Shown here: piece after piece, positions 1 through 14,300 of the stretch | Layout: each line of letters opens with the position of its first letter | Position numbering within the stretch: position 1 is the first letter of the stretch | From: Thermothelomyces thermophilus ATCC 42464 | Lineage: Eukaryota; Ascomycota; Sordariomycetes; Sordariales; Chaetomiaceae | Length of the DNA stretch: 64,000 nt | Reading direction: 5' to 3' | Assembly: GCF_000226095.1 (NCBI RefSeq) | Contig: NC_016472.1 | Location: 4,154,001 to 4,218,000, forward strand | Made by a program: the position numbers and the translations under genes | Notes under the pieces: model-generated | Seen by the model: the letters and a program-made list of their open reading frames with translations, nothing else | Databases searched by the model: none | Told to the model about the DNA's origin: nothing

Positions 1-1467
1 GACTCGCGGAGGGAGCCCTTTCCCCCTCTCCCTTCTCTCGAGAGAACAAACAAGTTCTGCTACCCAACAGAAACACCAGTCAAGGGGTATATCGGCTATT
101 TGCCAGGCATCACGGCTCTAACTACATCCAATAGTTCACATGCAGAAAGGGTCCAGAGACAGGAGGAAAGGGGGCGCGCAGTACAATTTCAAGGTCTCTC
201 TGCTCGCCCACGTGTCATCATCCCAAAGCCATCATCCTGGCTGCTCGTGATCATTAAGGCAGCCCCCGCCCCCGATCCCGAACAAGTCCCAGCCACTCAT
301 CCAATGCAAAGAACACGACGAGAGAGAGAGAGAAGTGAACCAGACATAAAGCGAGAATGTATCGAATCGGGCCGCACTGGACCAAAGAGAAACAAGGCAA
401 GAAACCAGGAGTCGACCCTCATACATGGGACAAACACAGCTTGTTTCAGACAGAACAGAAGTAGCTCATTGGAAATGACAAAATAATCCCACCAATGCTA
501 GCAGCCTGCCCTGAGGAAGTCTGCGCAAATAGAGATGTCCACTCTGAGGGTCCCCGAGGGAGGGGAAAAAAAAGGCCCATGTACTAAGGTCAGTTCGGTA
601 GAATGGGAATAAGTAGAAAGTAAATGACGATACAAAGCCGGTAAAAAAAAAAGGGACCCTCGATATGTGCCTCCATGTCTCCTCGGCATCAGCCAGCCAA
701 CACCCAAAAAAAAAGCAAATTTCGCTAACAAGCCCAATGACAACCCAAAAATATACTCAGAAGCTGAACAAAAATCGCGAGTAAGAGATGGCGGTTGTAG
801 GAAGGAACCAGTCAAACTTCGAAACCCGCCGCCTTCAAAGAGGCCCAGGTTCGCCGCCACCGCACCGAATCCGGTGTCTGATGAGCCGAAAACCAAAGTG
901 ACCGAGAGAGTCGTCAACCCGATAATCGTGTGCGGCATCAATGGCGTTAGGGGTATCAATGAAAGATTCGGTGAGAGACGAAAAGATCGTAAATGGAAAG
1001 CGAGCAAACCGGACGGCGGGAGAGAGGGGAGAAGGGGGAAAGGAGAAGATGAATAGAAGCGAGAAGAAGAGAAATTGCAAGGTATCATAAGAAAGAAAAG
1101 AGATTGAGCGAAACATAAACCTTCCCCGAACTCCTCTATTCCCGAAACTGATACCCTCCCCCCCATTGGGCGGTCCGGGTGCTGCAAGCAGACTAACCGC
1201 CTCCCCTAAGAGCAATTTGCCTTCCCATCGACCGTACACGATGTTTAAAACATGTTAAGAAAGAGGAGCCGAGAAAGTGAAGGGTTATTTCCACCCAAGG
1301 AGAGAAACGGACGGGGGTGGGGGTTTCTCAACGATCGCCGAGCGCACAGAGTCGAATAACTTTTCTCCAGGACGAGGCCGGCATCAAGGCCGCTAGTTGC
1401 CGAACCATGACGACCGATTGTTCCAGCGTCGCCCTGCCCGGTCCGTGACCCGCTGTTGCGTGCTAAC
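1..1467. other. Gene-free DNA downstream of RSC7
   Basis: No recognisable coding sequence. The stretch contains A-runs and purine-rich segments, and its short open frames lack family features. It should include the 3' UTR of the minus-strand RSC7 gene at its right edge. Confidence 0.5.
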
Positions 1468-3979
1468 TCACTGCGGCTGATTGGTCCACCACTGCCCCGG
1501 AGTAGCCTGCTGCTGCGACCAGGCTTGCGTAACCGCCGGCGCTTGCGGACTCTGTTGCATGTACTGCCGCGGTGTCTGATCCGCGGGATACATTCCCTGC
1601 GTTGCGGCGGGGCCGTACCCCTGGCCCATACTCGGCATCCCCGAGTACGACAAGCCGCCCGGCTGGACCGGCCCTGAAGCGCTCGAGTGCCGCATCTGCG
1701 GAGCGGGAGACTGCTGCGGGTGGGGAGACGGCTGAGACTGGGTCGTGTAGGCCGAGTAGCCGTGCTGAGGGGTCTGCGGCGTAGGGGGCCACATCTGGTT
1801 TTGCGAGTAGCTGTAGTTTTGCTGCGTGGTATGCGGCAGGGTTCCGGTGGAGCCTGAAGACGGATACGTTGGTCTCGATGTGCTCTGAGCCGGGTTGTGG
1901 GCCATACCTCTGAGCGTATTTTGGCCAACGGGATTCTGCGCGTGGATGGGCTGCGAGTAGGGAGCAGCCGTCATCATAATGGGGCTCTGATTCGGAACGA
2001 TGCCGGGTTGCTGCAGGTTGGTAGTGGTGGCGTGGGGTGCCGTGCCGGCGCGGCTAGTCGGCACGGTAGCATCGGTCGAGCTGACCGACTGGCTCAGCGT
2101 GGTGGGAGGGGGTTGCTCGTGCGGTCTCCGCCAGATGCTCTGCATGTAGTCGCTGCGCATGTCTCGCTGCTGGTTAACAGACCGGTTGAACTCGGCCGCG
2201 TGGTGAGCTTGGGCATGCAACTCTGAGACGGGCGACGGCTGGATCCGATCCTGGTAGGGCGGTCCCGTGATCTCCTGCCGTGGGCCCGTCTTCAGAATGC
2301 TCGAGTAGTCCCGGCTCCGGGTATCGTTATACTCTGGTCCTAGTGTTATCACAGGCATTCTGGTCGAGCTTCCCGGCGGACCTCCAAGCATACCTGGTTG
2401 AACGAGCTGCGGCTGAGGCCCCCCACCGAACTGGCCGGGGTTGGTACTGTAAACAATCTCGCCATGGGGGGCTCCGAGAAGCGATGCGTTGTGGTTCGCC
2501 TCGGCCTCGCGTGCCTTGGACGCTCCGGGTCGTTTCTCCCCGGCCGGGTCATTCTCGGTGAAGCCTTGCTTGCGCGCCTTAGTCTCCCAGTAGTCGTCGC
2601 GAACCCTCCTCCCGTTGACAATGACCCGGCTCCCGAACTGCCGGAACATGCTCCTTGCCGTCACGATGGCGATCTGGCGCGACCGGTACGAGAAGGGTAG
2701 GATTTCCTGGTTCACCAAATCGTCCTTCTCGACCTGGTTGGCGATAATCTTGTACAGCGACCTGTTCTTGTTGAAGAGCAGGTAAGAATCCCGGTAGCCG
2801 AGAACACGGGCGCATTCGGTGGCGAGCATGAAGAGCTTGTCTCCGCGGTTCGGAACGTGGAAGGTCCGGCAACGGTATTCGCGGTTTCCTGTGAGCTGGC
2901 CATTGGGCAGGACCTTCTTCTCGCCAGCCTCGTCAATCTCGCGCGGGAGGTACTCGTCCCCTCCCGGTCCGAGCTGGTCCGTCGTGTGATCGCGCACCGT
3001 CGGAAGCGCCTTCAGCGTCGACTTTGTCGGGGTCGACTTGGGCGGCGAGGTTTGGGGGGGCGCATACGTGGGCGTCTGAGCAGGTAAGGGTGTGTTCTGG
3101 CTCTGGGGTGTTTGTGGCGGGATCGTCTGAGGGGTGGGCGGGAGAGGGGGCAGAGCTGCCGGGGCGGCGGCCTCCGGGGCGCCCCCGGATGTTCTGGGCT
3201 TCATCGGTCTTCCTCTCTTCCTCGGCTTGTCACCACCTAGATGCACCAGACAACGTCGTCAGCCTGTGATCGCGGCATCCTACACGCCGGGGGGGAAGGG
3301 GAGGGAAAAGGGGGGAGGGGGGTTGCACAGTCGGGAGGGTGCAACTGGAGAGGGGCTCGACGCGCGTGTCGGAAAAATCTCAACGGCACCGAGACCGACG
3401 CGCACAACGTACCGTCATCACCAGCCGAGCCGGGAGGCCCAGCGTCCCCGAAATTGTCGGGGGAGCGGCTGCGCTTGACGCCTCGAGGGGCGGGATCGAT
3501 CAGGTCTGTGTGAGATGAGCGATCAGCATGGCGCCAAGCGATATGCGGGGCAGGAAGCCCCAGACGCGCGTCGCGCGCAATCCATAGTGCAGAAGACGAG
3601 GCGACGGCATGATTCGCGGTTGGAGATCAATTACAGGCGCCTCGGGTAATGAAAGACAGAGAGCAAAAGAGAGCCGGTAGTATTGAGCCAGGCAGCGAAC
3701 TAGGCTTGATGGTCCCAGTCGCGGCTCGAGACGCAGCGGACGGGAAGGAAAGATAGAAGCTGACCGCGGACGGCGGATCGCGGAACCCCCCCGAACGAGG
3801 TCCGGCGCGGTGACGGGGGCGCGCCCTGCGAGTCGCGCAATGCCGCAAAGCGACCTATACCCCGGGGCATCGGGAAGGGGGCGAAGGAAGAAAAACAACG
3901 GTCTCAGCGACGCACCTGTGTTAAGCGCGGCGGGATTGATTGTTGCACTATCGGCGCCGTTGGGCTGTGCGGCGTACAT
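1468..3979 (-). CDS. rsc7: Rsc7/Swp82-family subunit of the RSC/SWI-SNF chromatin remodeller
   Basis: Three exons on the minus strand: 3979-3916, 3505-3413 and 3236-1468, giving 641 aa. Both introns (410 and 176 nt) split codons in phase 1 and have GTGCGT and GTACGT donors. The joins give a continuous N-terminus (MYAAQPNGAD...), then a basic AT-hook-like KPRKRGRP motif. The conserved CRC-subunit block lies at roughly residues 95-270 and includes YRCRTFHVPNRGDKLFML and VTARSMFRQFGSRVIVNG. A long Q/P/S-rich disordered tail ends in WWTNQPQ. Known: this family is an accessory subunit of nuclear ATP-dependent nucleosome remodellers, needed for complex integrity and targeting. Inferred: the ATG at 3979 is the start, because only it links in frame to the conserved exon; an open frame running into intron 2 uses GTG and is not a start. 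The gene is transcribed away from DIS3 across 7.3 kb of gene-free DNA. Confidence 0.9.
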
Positions 3980-6900
3980 CAGTGCCGTCGACGTTGACCA
4001 CGCTGATGGGTCTGCGAAACGACGTGTCCTGATATAGTTGGGCTGTGCTTGGAAGAGGAGGAGAGGAGGAGGGGCGACACAGCCAAAAGCAAGCCCGTCA
4101 GAGCTCCTCAGATGTCTGGTGTGTGGAATGCACGGGCGCGCTGGGTGGTGCGGACAAGGAATGTTTCGTGCATATGGTTGGCGCGAATCCACACACGACT
4201 TGCTGCTTCCCAGGAAGACTGGGGAGATCGGGATTGGAAGGCGTAACGGGTTAAACTGGAACGATATAATGATAAAAAAAGAGAAAAGGTTTCCGGGATG
4301 CGGGAGCAGGCAGGATACACTTTCCCTCTTGATTTGTCGCCTCCTCCCTTTTTACTCGTCGACTTCCCTGCTGGCTGGGACTTTCAGGTTTGGAGAATCG
4401 TTTCTCGCGTCGGCTTTAGTTCTGCCACGGTCGGCGTGTCTGTATGTATGTATGTACAGAGTGGGAAAGCTCCCGGCTTCCTTTCAGGTTGCATCTTGCA
4501 AACTGGGCCACTCTGCCTGCAGGAGGCACGCGGGGACCGCGCTAGCCCTGTCTAGGCAATGGCTTGGCGCCCGCCCACCGAGCGACGGCAAGGTAGAGCG
4601 GGGTGAGCTTGCCTTCTCATCTCCCAATGCGAACGGCCGCCGCGGCGTTATCATTTACACGAGCTGCGGCAACACCAATTTGGACAGCAGGCTCGTCATC
4701 CTGAAGCCGATAGATAGACCGCGGCGACAGACTGGAAGCCCGCTGCAATCTCGAACCATTCTCACAACCCCCCCCCCCGGCTTCTTGGTCGCGAATGAAA
4801 TCCGAAATATCCTCTCAAAGGCCCTCCTTCTAAAAGCTCGAGAAGCATTACATTCACTCGAGTACGGAAAGCATGCATTTCCTTCACCCTTCGTCCTGGA
4901 TCCCTAGTCTTGATGCACACCCTGAGGTGTGGGCGTAGGTGAGGTACTCAGGTTGCTTTGCGCTGCAATCTGTCGTCCAGCTGAGATGGATACAAAGTTA
5001 CGCCTCTCCGTCCACGAATACCAGGATGCTCTGCGGCGCGTCCTGCTGGGGTCTTCTCCCTTCGGATCGCTGTGTGGATCCTCCCAGCGGAATCCTGCGC
5101 ACGAGGTGGAAGGGGCGGGACGGCTCCCTGGGTCTCCCCGTTTTGGGGACGGGTTATCTTTAGTTAGGTAGCTGGGAACGACGTCGTCATACAGTGCATC
5201 ACTAGAATAAGCTGGGCGTGAGCAAATACCCGTCAGCAACGTGAGGCCTCGAGATTAACGGATATTCTCCTTTGTGTTTTTGTCTTCGATGGCATTGTTT
5301 CAGGCATTGAGAGCCCGTGGGACACTGTAGATATTTCGAGGGCGCGTTACGAGAAGTTAACGGAAGGCATCCCGCACGTCTTGCCAGCCTTGACGTGATC
5401 AAAGTTTACGGGGCCGTTACGGATACTCTACGCGGTCCGTCATTTGCTCCATCGAAATTGAATCACGGCATGGGGTGTATTAAACACAGGGCGGGGCAAA
5501 GCCTGGGTCCGACGAGATTCACGCGGAGCCTTGCTCGAAGCCCAGGCGTCTGTTGCTCGTGCCGAGGTACCCCCGCGTGAGGACAAGGCTTGTTACGGTG
5601 TCATCGGAATCGAAGAAGATGACTGGCTTGATGGCGGTTGTGACTAATTAATCCGAGAGACCGGTTTGTCCAGGCCGGAAGGCTGGCTTTACGAGAGCAA
5701 GATCTTCCCATGATGCCTGCAACAATCGAGGCGAATCATCGAGCTGGAAGCCCACCCGCAGGGAACACTTGAAGTGAGCCGTTCCTCAAGTTGCCGTCTC
5801 TCCTCCGAAGGTTAGGTCGGTCGGGACTGGTTGTATGCACATACTCTGGAGACACAGGTACCCATCTACCTGCGAAAGGTATTGTTTTGCGGCGACAGCT
5901 CAATCGAAAGCGATCAATCACTGGTGCGGATCGATGGGAAGGATGGTTTGTGCTGAGCATGCTCTGCTGTGGGAAGAGCACATACAACCCAGCTCCCACT
6001 GCATCAAGCATGGTTGAGCCAGCCAGCTGCCCCCGCGATTCAGTAAGCCGTCGTTCCGCATTTGCGTCAGCGATACGGTGACTTCCCAGTTCAAGAGGAC
6101 AGGAGCACGAACTTCCCGCATGTCCCAACTGCCTGGTGAGATGCACGACGGGGCGCTCGTGCGACGTTCACAAGCGGGCGTGGCAAGTCCAGTCCAAAGA
6201 GCGTCTTCCAGAAGCCAAGCAGCACCTTTGCAGGCAGGCCAGCGCTTTTCATCATTGGCTGTGTGGGTGTCGGGTTGTCTCATCTGCAAGGTAGAGAGAT
6301 GTACGGATTATGCACCTTGCTTCCATGTTTCTACACTCGGTCCCCAGGCAGAAGGGAATGTCTCGGGGAGTTCTCAAGGGGGTAATGTGCCCGTGCACTT
6401 TCCAACACATACCCGGGAAACTCACCGGTAATGGTTCAGGAGGCAATGCTGACGGGAAAGATGACTTCGCCCTCAGATTGCAGCGCATGCCGATGAGGAA
6501 GTCGCGAACCGCCCAGGCTCCGGAGAAAACGCAACCAGCTGCAAGTGAGCGAGGATGTTAACCGCAGGGACCAAGCCCAATCAGCTTACAAGTACCCGAT
6601 AGCTCGGCGCCCCGGGGGAACGCCAACCGATAAAAATAGGTATAGTACCTAGTATTTAGCTACCCCTCATTCACAGTTAACTGCAAGCCTCAGGTCTCTT
6701 CCGTACAGGACGGTTTGCGCCAGCCCACGGCAATTTGTCGGCACTCAATAAGCGGTCTCCGGTCTCCTACGCTGGAGTCATTCGCTGCCGCATACGACGA
6801 GGCCGACTTAGCTTGGAGTCATGTTGCACCGCATGGATTTGAGATGAGGTCAGACTGCAGTTGGATGCGACATGTCGAAACCGCTGGGGACCATTTGCTC

Positions 6901-9900
6901 CTCTTACCCGAGTCCAGAGCATCTCGGTCGTAGTATCTGGATCACATGAAAGATCACCTTGTGACTATCCCATGGCGACCCTACTCCCATTATATGTACC
7001 GACAGCCGTTTTGGGCTGCGCACAAAAAAACAACGCTTCCGTAACGGATACCTTTTCTTATCGCGCCGACGTGATGTATTCTAAGATTGGGAGTGATGTA
7101 AAGGGCAGTCTTCCGGCCGATGGTTGCATCGATCTTGATATGGAGATTTTCCTTCAGAGGTTGATCCCCACTCGTATGCTAAAGCTCGCAACTTAGCACA
7201 GGTTCACGACGGCTCGTCAGCTGCCAGTATTGTCTCGCCCGCCCTTGTTTGATTGGCCGCTCGCTCGGCGATCCGGAGCGAAGATGACGCCACGGCTGAG
7301 ACTTTGCGAAGTGCGCGGCTCGCCTGATGAAGTGTGGAGTGTCCATCTGCCCTAGATGCTATAGAATGGACAGGAATTCGTACACGAATCCCATGTTCAA
7401 TATTCCGTTCGTCTTCTGGCTTTGTGGGAAGCTTCATGCAATCGAAGGAGAATGACGATAACCCGGACCTCCCGAAGCTGATCGGCTCAAGTCAGCCGGC
7501 CTTATTGAAAGCTGCACTCGGCTCCAGCCCTTTCCTGTCTGGGCTCGTCAATCTCCCTCTGTGAGGTGAGATAATCACTCACTACACTACTTTCTGAGCG
7601 TCCAAAACCGGGTCGAAACTGAAATGCTCACTGAAGTGAGCCCGAACGGACACGACGCGTAAGTGTGCTTAAACGCGACGAGGCCTGCCACAAGTCTTTT
7701 CAAGAGAGGCAGAGCGCGAACCCTCCAGCTTGGCATGCAGATGCGCTCTTCGAGTTCGGTTGTATAGTTCCTCTCCCAGAGTGTATCTCATACTTACTCT
7801 GTAGTGAACCGCAACTCCACCACTCCACAGCCCGCGCTTGGTTATCCAACATTTGCCAACGCAACTTCTTTCCAGCACTGCGGAGAGCATACTTGGCAGG
7901 GCATGCTCATTTGTGTTCTAAGGTCAGGGAACTGGGGCGACAGAGTTCAATCAAATGCAACGTCGCGCCATGTGACGCGAAGGGCAACACGCCTCTCGTG
8001 CCGCAACCTCTGTCGGAGAATCCGGGGAGAGCTAGGAATGCGAGTACTGCGTAGTGTAATCCGTAGAGAGATGGTGTGCGTAAGGACCATGCAGGAGGGG
8101 GCGGGTAGCCCTCCCAAGTGCAGCCATGAGGTGGGGAGGGTGACAGGTGGGGCGCAAGACCAGACCGGACCAGGGTGTAAGCGAGGGTGTGCAACGGTTG
8201 GTTGGTCGGCCTGCAGTTGCTGCACTGACACACGGGCCAGTAATGAGATGCAAATCATGAAAACCAACCTTTTCAATCAATTCTCCCACCCCAGTCCCGT
8301 TTTTTTTTTCAGCCACCCCCCCTTCTTCCTCAGACACCCGGAGTCTTTTACGAAATACTACTCCGTATGTGTATGTATGTATGTATGTATGTATGTACTG
8401 TACATACCTTACGTACACCAGGAGTTTGCTGCGTACGGATGTCGAGTCCACCGTGCTCACTCGTCAGCAGGGCGAGAACCGCGAACAGGCAGGCTCACGG
8501 TCTTGGGTGCACTATCGTGCAGCTCGCGATGTCTACCGCTTCTCTCCCGTCTCTTACCGGGCCTTGCTACGTCCCTAAGGGACCAAACCAAGGTTTTCTT
8601 TTCGAGATTAGAAACCAGAGATTCGCGATTCATAGTTCGAGATGCAAGTGTACCGAAAGTAAATACACACGCGCCTCGATTGTGCATGGCCGCCGAAGCT
8701 GCACCCATTCCCCCCCCCCCCTCTCCCCCGGCGCTCCCCTCCTTCTTCCTCCTCCCCTCTCCAGACTGCTTGCTTTTGCAGCTGTCAATCCAGCACCAGG
8801 CGGCCCCTTCCCGCTCATGCAGCAGGTGAAGGTGGAGGTCCCAGCCGCTCTTCATTTAGATGCTGTGGCCTCCACCACACACACATCTCACTCTCGGCTC
8901 GGAGAATCCGCTCACACCACCTAGCGTACCCGCTTCCGCGGGCTCATGTAAGTCATCCGCTGGTCGACACCATCTCGGTCTGGCCCAACCCACCTGCAGT
9001 AGGGATCATCTGCCGGAGCTGCCTCCCTCCCTGGGTCCAGGCGTGTGTGCAATACACCAGAGAAAAAAAAGCCCCTATGCTCTCAGGGAGGTCACACCCT
9101 GGTGATCGTGCAACGGCCATGGCCGGGCCCACGGATCTGCGCTACCACAACGCGCCTACTCCCGTGCCACCCAGTCTCCGCAGGGCGCTACAATGGATAC
9201 TCTGCACTCCACGGTGGTGGGTAGCGTACCACAATACGCAGTACTAGAGTAGGACGCCGCTCTGTTGCTGTGTAGTGTAGTGGACGAAATATACATAGGA
9301 ATACTATATCTGTGCAGGAGATTGGTAGGTTTTCCCATGGGTCAACTCTGCGCGAGCCCCAGAACCAAGGCTTGCTCTTTCCAGGAAACGGCTGTGGGAC
9401 TCATCTGGCGGGCGCTAAGGAATGCAACGCCCATCACGCGCACGATACGGCCTCCACTTTCGCATGGCCTCTGGGCATCCTATTACATAGTGCTCTGGGT
9501 AGAAGGTATGTTGTCATGCATATCAGGTATCTTACGGGCGGTTGGTGGATTACTGAGATCTGGTGGGAAGTGGGCACAAAACGGTGTATTTTCGCGGCTG
9601 GAATAGGGCACCCGCAATACATGGTGCGTTTTTCCTGGCGAAACAGAGCGAGGCCCACGCGATAAAGAGGGATGGAGGGAGAAAGAGGGGAAGGATAGAA
9701 CATCAAAAACAAGGAGGAGACAGCCTCAGCTTCCCGTCGGCAGCTTCAGCCAGTCTAAGCTCACGTCGGACGTGCAGGCTGATTCGCAGGCCAGCTCGCC
9801 AACGTATCCATGGAGAGTGTAATTATGTACGGATTATGTACGTACGCAGCCCAGAAGCTGCAGCTGCAGCTGCAGCTGCAAGCCTTCGTCTCCCGTTTGA

Positions 9901-11325
9901 AGCATCACCGAGACAGGAAGAGAAAGCGGGGCTCGCGAGGAACGTGGACAGCGTGCTTTCCACATGACGTTGCATAAGCTTCCTCTGAAGCGAGCGAACA
10001 ATCGTCGCAGGCCGCGCCTCTCCTGCGCATGGTTATTGCTTGCCCGCTGCGCGTCTTTTGTTTTCCTCTGGCCTCGCCCCGTCCGCAGGATCCAGAAACA
10101 CGGTGCAGTTGGTAAGGCTAGACCCCGATGGAACTCGAGGATTTGCTCGCTCAAACCCCTAATAAACTGACTAAGTATCGAACCGCTCAGGTCTCGTCTC
10201 GAAGAAAGAGTCGGATTTCACTCGGCACGACGGATAGTTTTGTTGAAGATCACTCGCATCATAGCCACAGAGGGATCCCACTATTTTTGGCCGTCACCGC
10301 ATATTAAAACGCAGTCATAACTTCCCGATCCTACGGGGGGTAGTACTGCAGCTCCGACAACCGACAATAGCCATGCTGTAATAACTTGCTTGCCCGAGTC
10401 GACCCGAGATCTGACTGCAGAACCGAGACTGGAATGGCAATCTGGCAAAATTGGCCGGATGAATCAGGTGCGAACCATATGATGCGGCATGCTCCAACTT
10501 GATCGCCAACTCCTCAAAAGCCTCATTACGTGAAACCGACGGGCGTAATCCCGGGGTGGGCGACACATCACTGAAGGTTCAGATGCTCTTTACTGTCAAG
10601 CTCCTCAAGATAATTACGAGATCCAAGTACGGAATAATCATACTGAGAGGGTCTACGTGTACGAGCTAGGGCCGGCATCATTTCCGCGCAATGCCGCCAG
10701 CGGGATATTTCGAGACTGTCGCTTGCTGTATATACTCTGTAATCAGTTCTACACAAGAACAATATTTCAGACAGGTCTCGAAGTCCCCCTATTCTGACCC
10801 ACGCCAAATCTACACCGGCAGCTCGGTTCTTTTGACAAGTTGGTGGGCACACCATCCGAAAGCTTGGTCCCCTCATGTAGGGGCTACATAGTAGGCTACG
10901 AAGGTGTGAAGGCGGGGCAGATGTTAGGTGGTGCTTTGATAAGCAGCTTGCTTATCGTCAAGTTATCGATAAGAAAGCAACAACTTGTGTGCAGGGCTCG
11001 CTTCCTCTATTAAGCGCCGCGCGAGCCTCTATTCGTCAGATATGCGCGGCGCCTGCTTTTTCCAGCCGCCTTCACAGTGTGCCAAGGACCCGCACGCCTC
11101 GATTCGAAAAATGCCCAGGAACAACGTAACCGTCAAAAGCAACCGGATCTGTGACGGATCCATAGCACCTCAGTCGATTTAACCCGTCGACGCCAACTTC
11201 CAGTGCTACGCGTCACGGGGAAGAAGAGACTTCAGAGGGAAAAAATAAACAAAAAGAAAGAGACGAGGAAAAAAAGAAGAAAAGACAAAAAAAGAAAGAA
11301 AGAGACAAGAACAAAAATCGAAAAG
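3980..11325. other. 7.3-kb gene-free interval between RSC7 and DIS3
   Basis: This interval separates the two divergent start codons. I see no ORF with family features and no chain of splice-compatible frames. Base composition is ordinary and the interval is not RIP-mutated. It holds TATG/TACA tetranucleotide runs (near 4441-4455 and 8367-8398), a TACTCCGTA motif at 8359, a TACGGATTA motif at 9828 and a short CAGCTG run near 9857. The purine-rich segment 11217-11325 is the likely 5' leader of DIS3. An untranslated RNA or a fast-evolving small gene cannot be excluded. Confidence 0.5.
8367..8398. repeat. TATG tetranucleotide microsatellite
   Basis: A run of GTAT units, ending in a short GTATGTAC-T-GTACATAC palindrome at about 8390-8406, directly follows a TACTCCGTA motif at 8359. 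The same neighbourhood of elements recurs near 21.0-21.7 kb and 33.1-33.3 kb. Confidence 0.85.
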
Positions 11326-14300
11326 ATGGCAAGTCTCAAACGATCCCTCGACTCAGATCCGTTAGCGGCCAACATCTCGAGCAAGGTGTATGTGAGGTCG
11401 ACAAAGAGCGGGAAAGTCCAGAAAATTGTGCGCGAAGTCTACCTCCGTCAAGACATTCCTTGTTCGTCAAGACTCTGCAGGAGATGCCGCGACACCGCCC
11501 CGAGAGATGCCGCAGGACGACGTGAGCACAAACAGCCGAACCACCCCTTTGAATGTGTATATCTGAATGAGACGCTGACTTTCGTGGAGAAACCCCGTTC
11601 GTGCTCTCTGAGGCACCCGCCGGCACCAGTGTGTTCCCGCAGGGCCACTACTTGGTGCCGGATACCAACGCCTTCCTGACGGCCATGGATCTCTTCGAGC
11701 AGAGCTCGGCCTTTTACGACGTCGTTGTTCTGCAGGTCGTTCTTGAGGAGCTCCGCAACCGCTCGCTGCCCCTGTACAACCGCCTGATCAGCCTGACCAA
11801 GAGCGAGGAGAAGCGCTTCTATGTCTTCTTCAACGAGTTCCGCCTCGAGACCCACGTCGCGCGCCAGGAGGGCGAGTCTGTCAACGACCGCAATGACCGT
11901 GCCGTCCGCAAGGCAGTGGCATGGTACGGCCAGCATCTGGCCCGGAGCGGCGCAGCCAAGGTGCCCGCGGTGGTCATGCTGAGTAACGATCGGGATAACC
12001 TCCGCAAGGCCAAGGAGGAAGGCATTCCCGCCTGCTCTCTAGCCGAGTACGTCAAGCAGCTCAAGGACGCAGACACGCTCCTGGACATGATTCCCGAGAC
12101 CGAGACCGAGGACCAGGAGACGGCCAAGGACAAGCGTCCGGGCGAGCCCCTTTACCCGGAGTACTTCACCATGTCCAAGATGATGACGGGTGTGAAGAAC
12201 GGCCTGCTCCACCAGGGCATCTTCAACGTTTCGCCTTACAACTACCTGGAAGGCTCCATCAGGGTCCCGGCATTCCCCAAGCCGCTGCTCATCCTGGGCA
12301 GAGAGAATATCAACCGCGCGATCGACGGCGACCTGGTCGTCGTGGAGGTGCTCCCCAAGGACCAGTGGAAAGAGCCGTCGACGCGGGTGATCGAGGAGGA
12401 TGCCATCACCAAGAACGAGAACCCGGACGCCGAGGAGACGGCGGACATCGTGTCGGAAAAGGAGCGCAAGGCGCTGCAGGAGGAAGTGAGGCGGACGCAC
12501 AGCAAGACGACGGAGGGTCACGCTCAGCCCACCGCCAGGGTGGTCGGCGTGGTCAAGAGGAACTGGCGCCAGTACGTCGGCCACATCGACCAGTCGTCCG
12601 TCAGCCAGTCGGCCCAACAAGGCCGCAAGCAAGATACCGTCTTCGTCATCCCCATGGACAGGAAGATCCCGAAGATCCGCCTGCGCACGCGCCAGGTGGC
12701 AGAGCTCGTCGGGAAGAGGATCCTCGTCGCCATCGATGCGTGGGACCGCAGCTCCCGGCATCCCATCGGCCACTTCGTCCGGTCGCTGGGCGAGCTGGAG
12801 ACCAAGGCGGCCGAGACCGAGGCGCTGCTCCTCGAGTACGACGTCCAGTACCGTCCCTTTCCCAAGACCGTCCTCGACTGCCTGCCCAAGGAGGGCCACG
12901 ACTGGAAGGTGCCGCAGAGCACCGACGACCCGGGCTGGCGGGACAGGGAGGATCTCCGGCACCTGCTCATCTGCAGTATCGACCCGGTCGGCTGCCAGGA
13001 CATCGACGACGCCCTCCATTCGCGGCCCCTCCCGAACGGGAACTTCGAGGTCGGCGTGCACATCGCGGACGTGTCGCATTTCGTCAAGCCCAACACCGCC
13101 ATGGACGCCGAGGCCAGCATCCGCGGCACGACGGTGTACATGGTGGACAAGCGGATCGACATGCTGCCCACGCTGCTGGGCACCGACCTCTGCTCCCTCA
13201 AGCCCCACGTCGAGCGCTACGCCTTCTCCGTCATCTGGGAGCTGACGGCCGACGCGGACGTGGTGAACGTGCGGTTCACCAAGTCGGTCATCAAGTCTCG
13301 CGAGGCATTCAGCTACGAGCAGGCGCAGCTCCGGGTCGACGACGCGTCGCAGCAGGACGACCTCACCAAGAGCATCCGGACCCTGATGGCGCTGTCCAAG
13401 AAGCTGAAGCAGAAGCGGCTGGACGCGGGCGCCCTGAGCCTGTCGTCGCCCGAGGTCAAGGTGCAGACGGAGTCGGAGACGTCGGACCCGATCGACGTCA
13501 AGACCAAGGTGCTGCTCGACACCATGTCGCTGGTCGAGGAGTTCATGCTCCTCGCCAACGTCAGCGTGGCCCGCAAGATCTACGAGGCGTTCCCGCAGAC
13601 GGCCATCCTCCGGCGGCACGGGGCGCCGCCCAAGACCAACTTCGACGAGCTGGCCGACCAGCTGCGCGTCAAGCGCGGGCTCGAGCTGAGCGTCGAGTCG
13701 TCGCGCGCGCTCGCCGACAGCCTCGACCGGTGCGTCGACCCCAAGGAGCCCTTCTTCAACACGCTCGTGCGCATCATGGCGACGCGGTGCATGATGGCGG
13801 CCGAGTACTTCTGCTCGGGCACGCAGGCCTACCCGGAGTTCCGCCACTACGGCCTGGCCAGCGAGATCTACACGCACTTCACGTCGCCGATCCGGCGGTA
13901 CGCCGACCTGGTCGCCCACCGCCAGCTGGCCGCCGCCATCGGGTACGAGCCGGTCCACCCGGCCGTCCGCAGCCGCGGGCGGCTCGAGGCCGTGTGCAAG
14001 AACATCAACGTGCGCCACCGCAACGCCCAGCTGGCCGGGCGCGCCAGCATCGCCTACTACGTCGGCCAGGCCCTCCGCGGCCGCGCCGCCGAGGAGGACG
14101 GGTTCGTGCTCAAGATCTTCAGCAACGGCTTCGTCGTCCTCGTGCCCCGCTTCGGCATCGAGGGCCTCATCCGCCTCCGCGACCTCGCCGACCCGGAGCC
14201 GGCCGCCGAGTACGACGCCGAGACGTACACGCTGCGCACCCGCGGCAGCAGGGAGGTCACCGTCGAGCTGTTCCAAAAGGTGCGCGTCCGCGTCACGGAC

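Noticed and set aside
3500-4192. 230-codon minus-strand frame covering RSC7 exon 1
   Set aside because: It is in a different frame from the one that splices into the conserved RSC7 exons, and its start is not ATG.
7804-8829. 341-codon plus-strand frame in the 4-11 kb gap
   Set aside because: It starts at a non-ATG codon, reads through a TATG microsatellite and a C-run, and shows no domain or conserved pattern.
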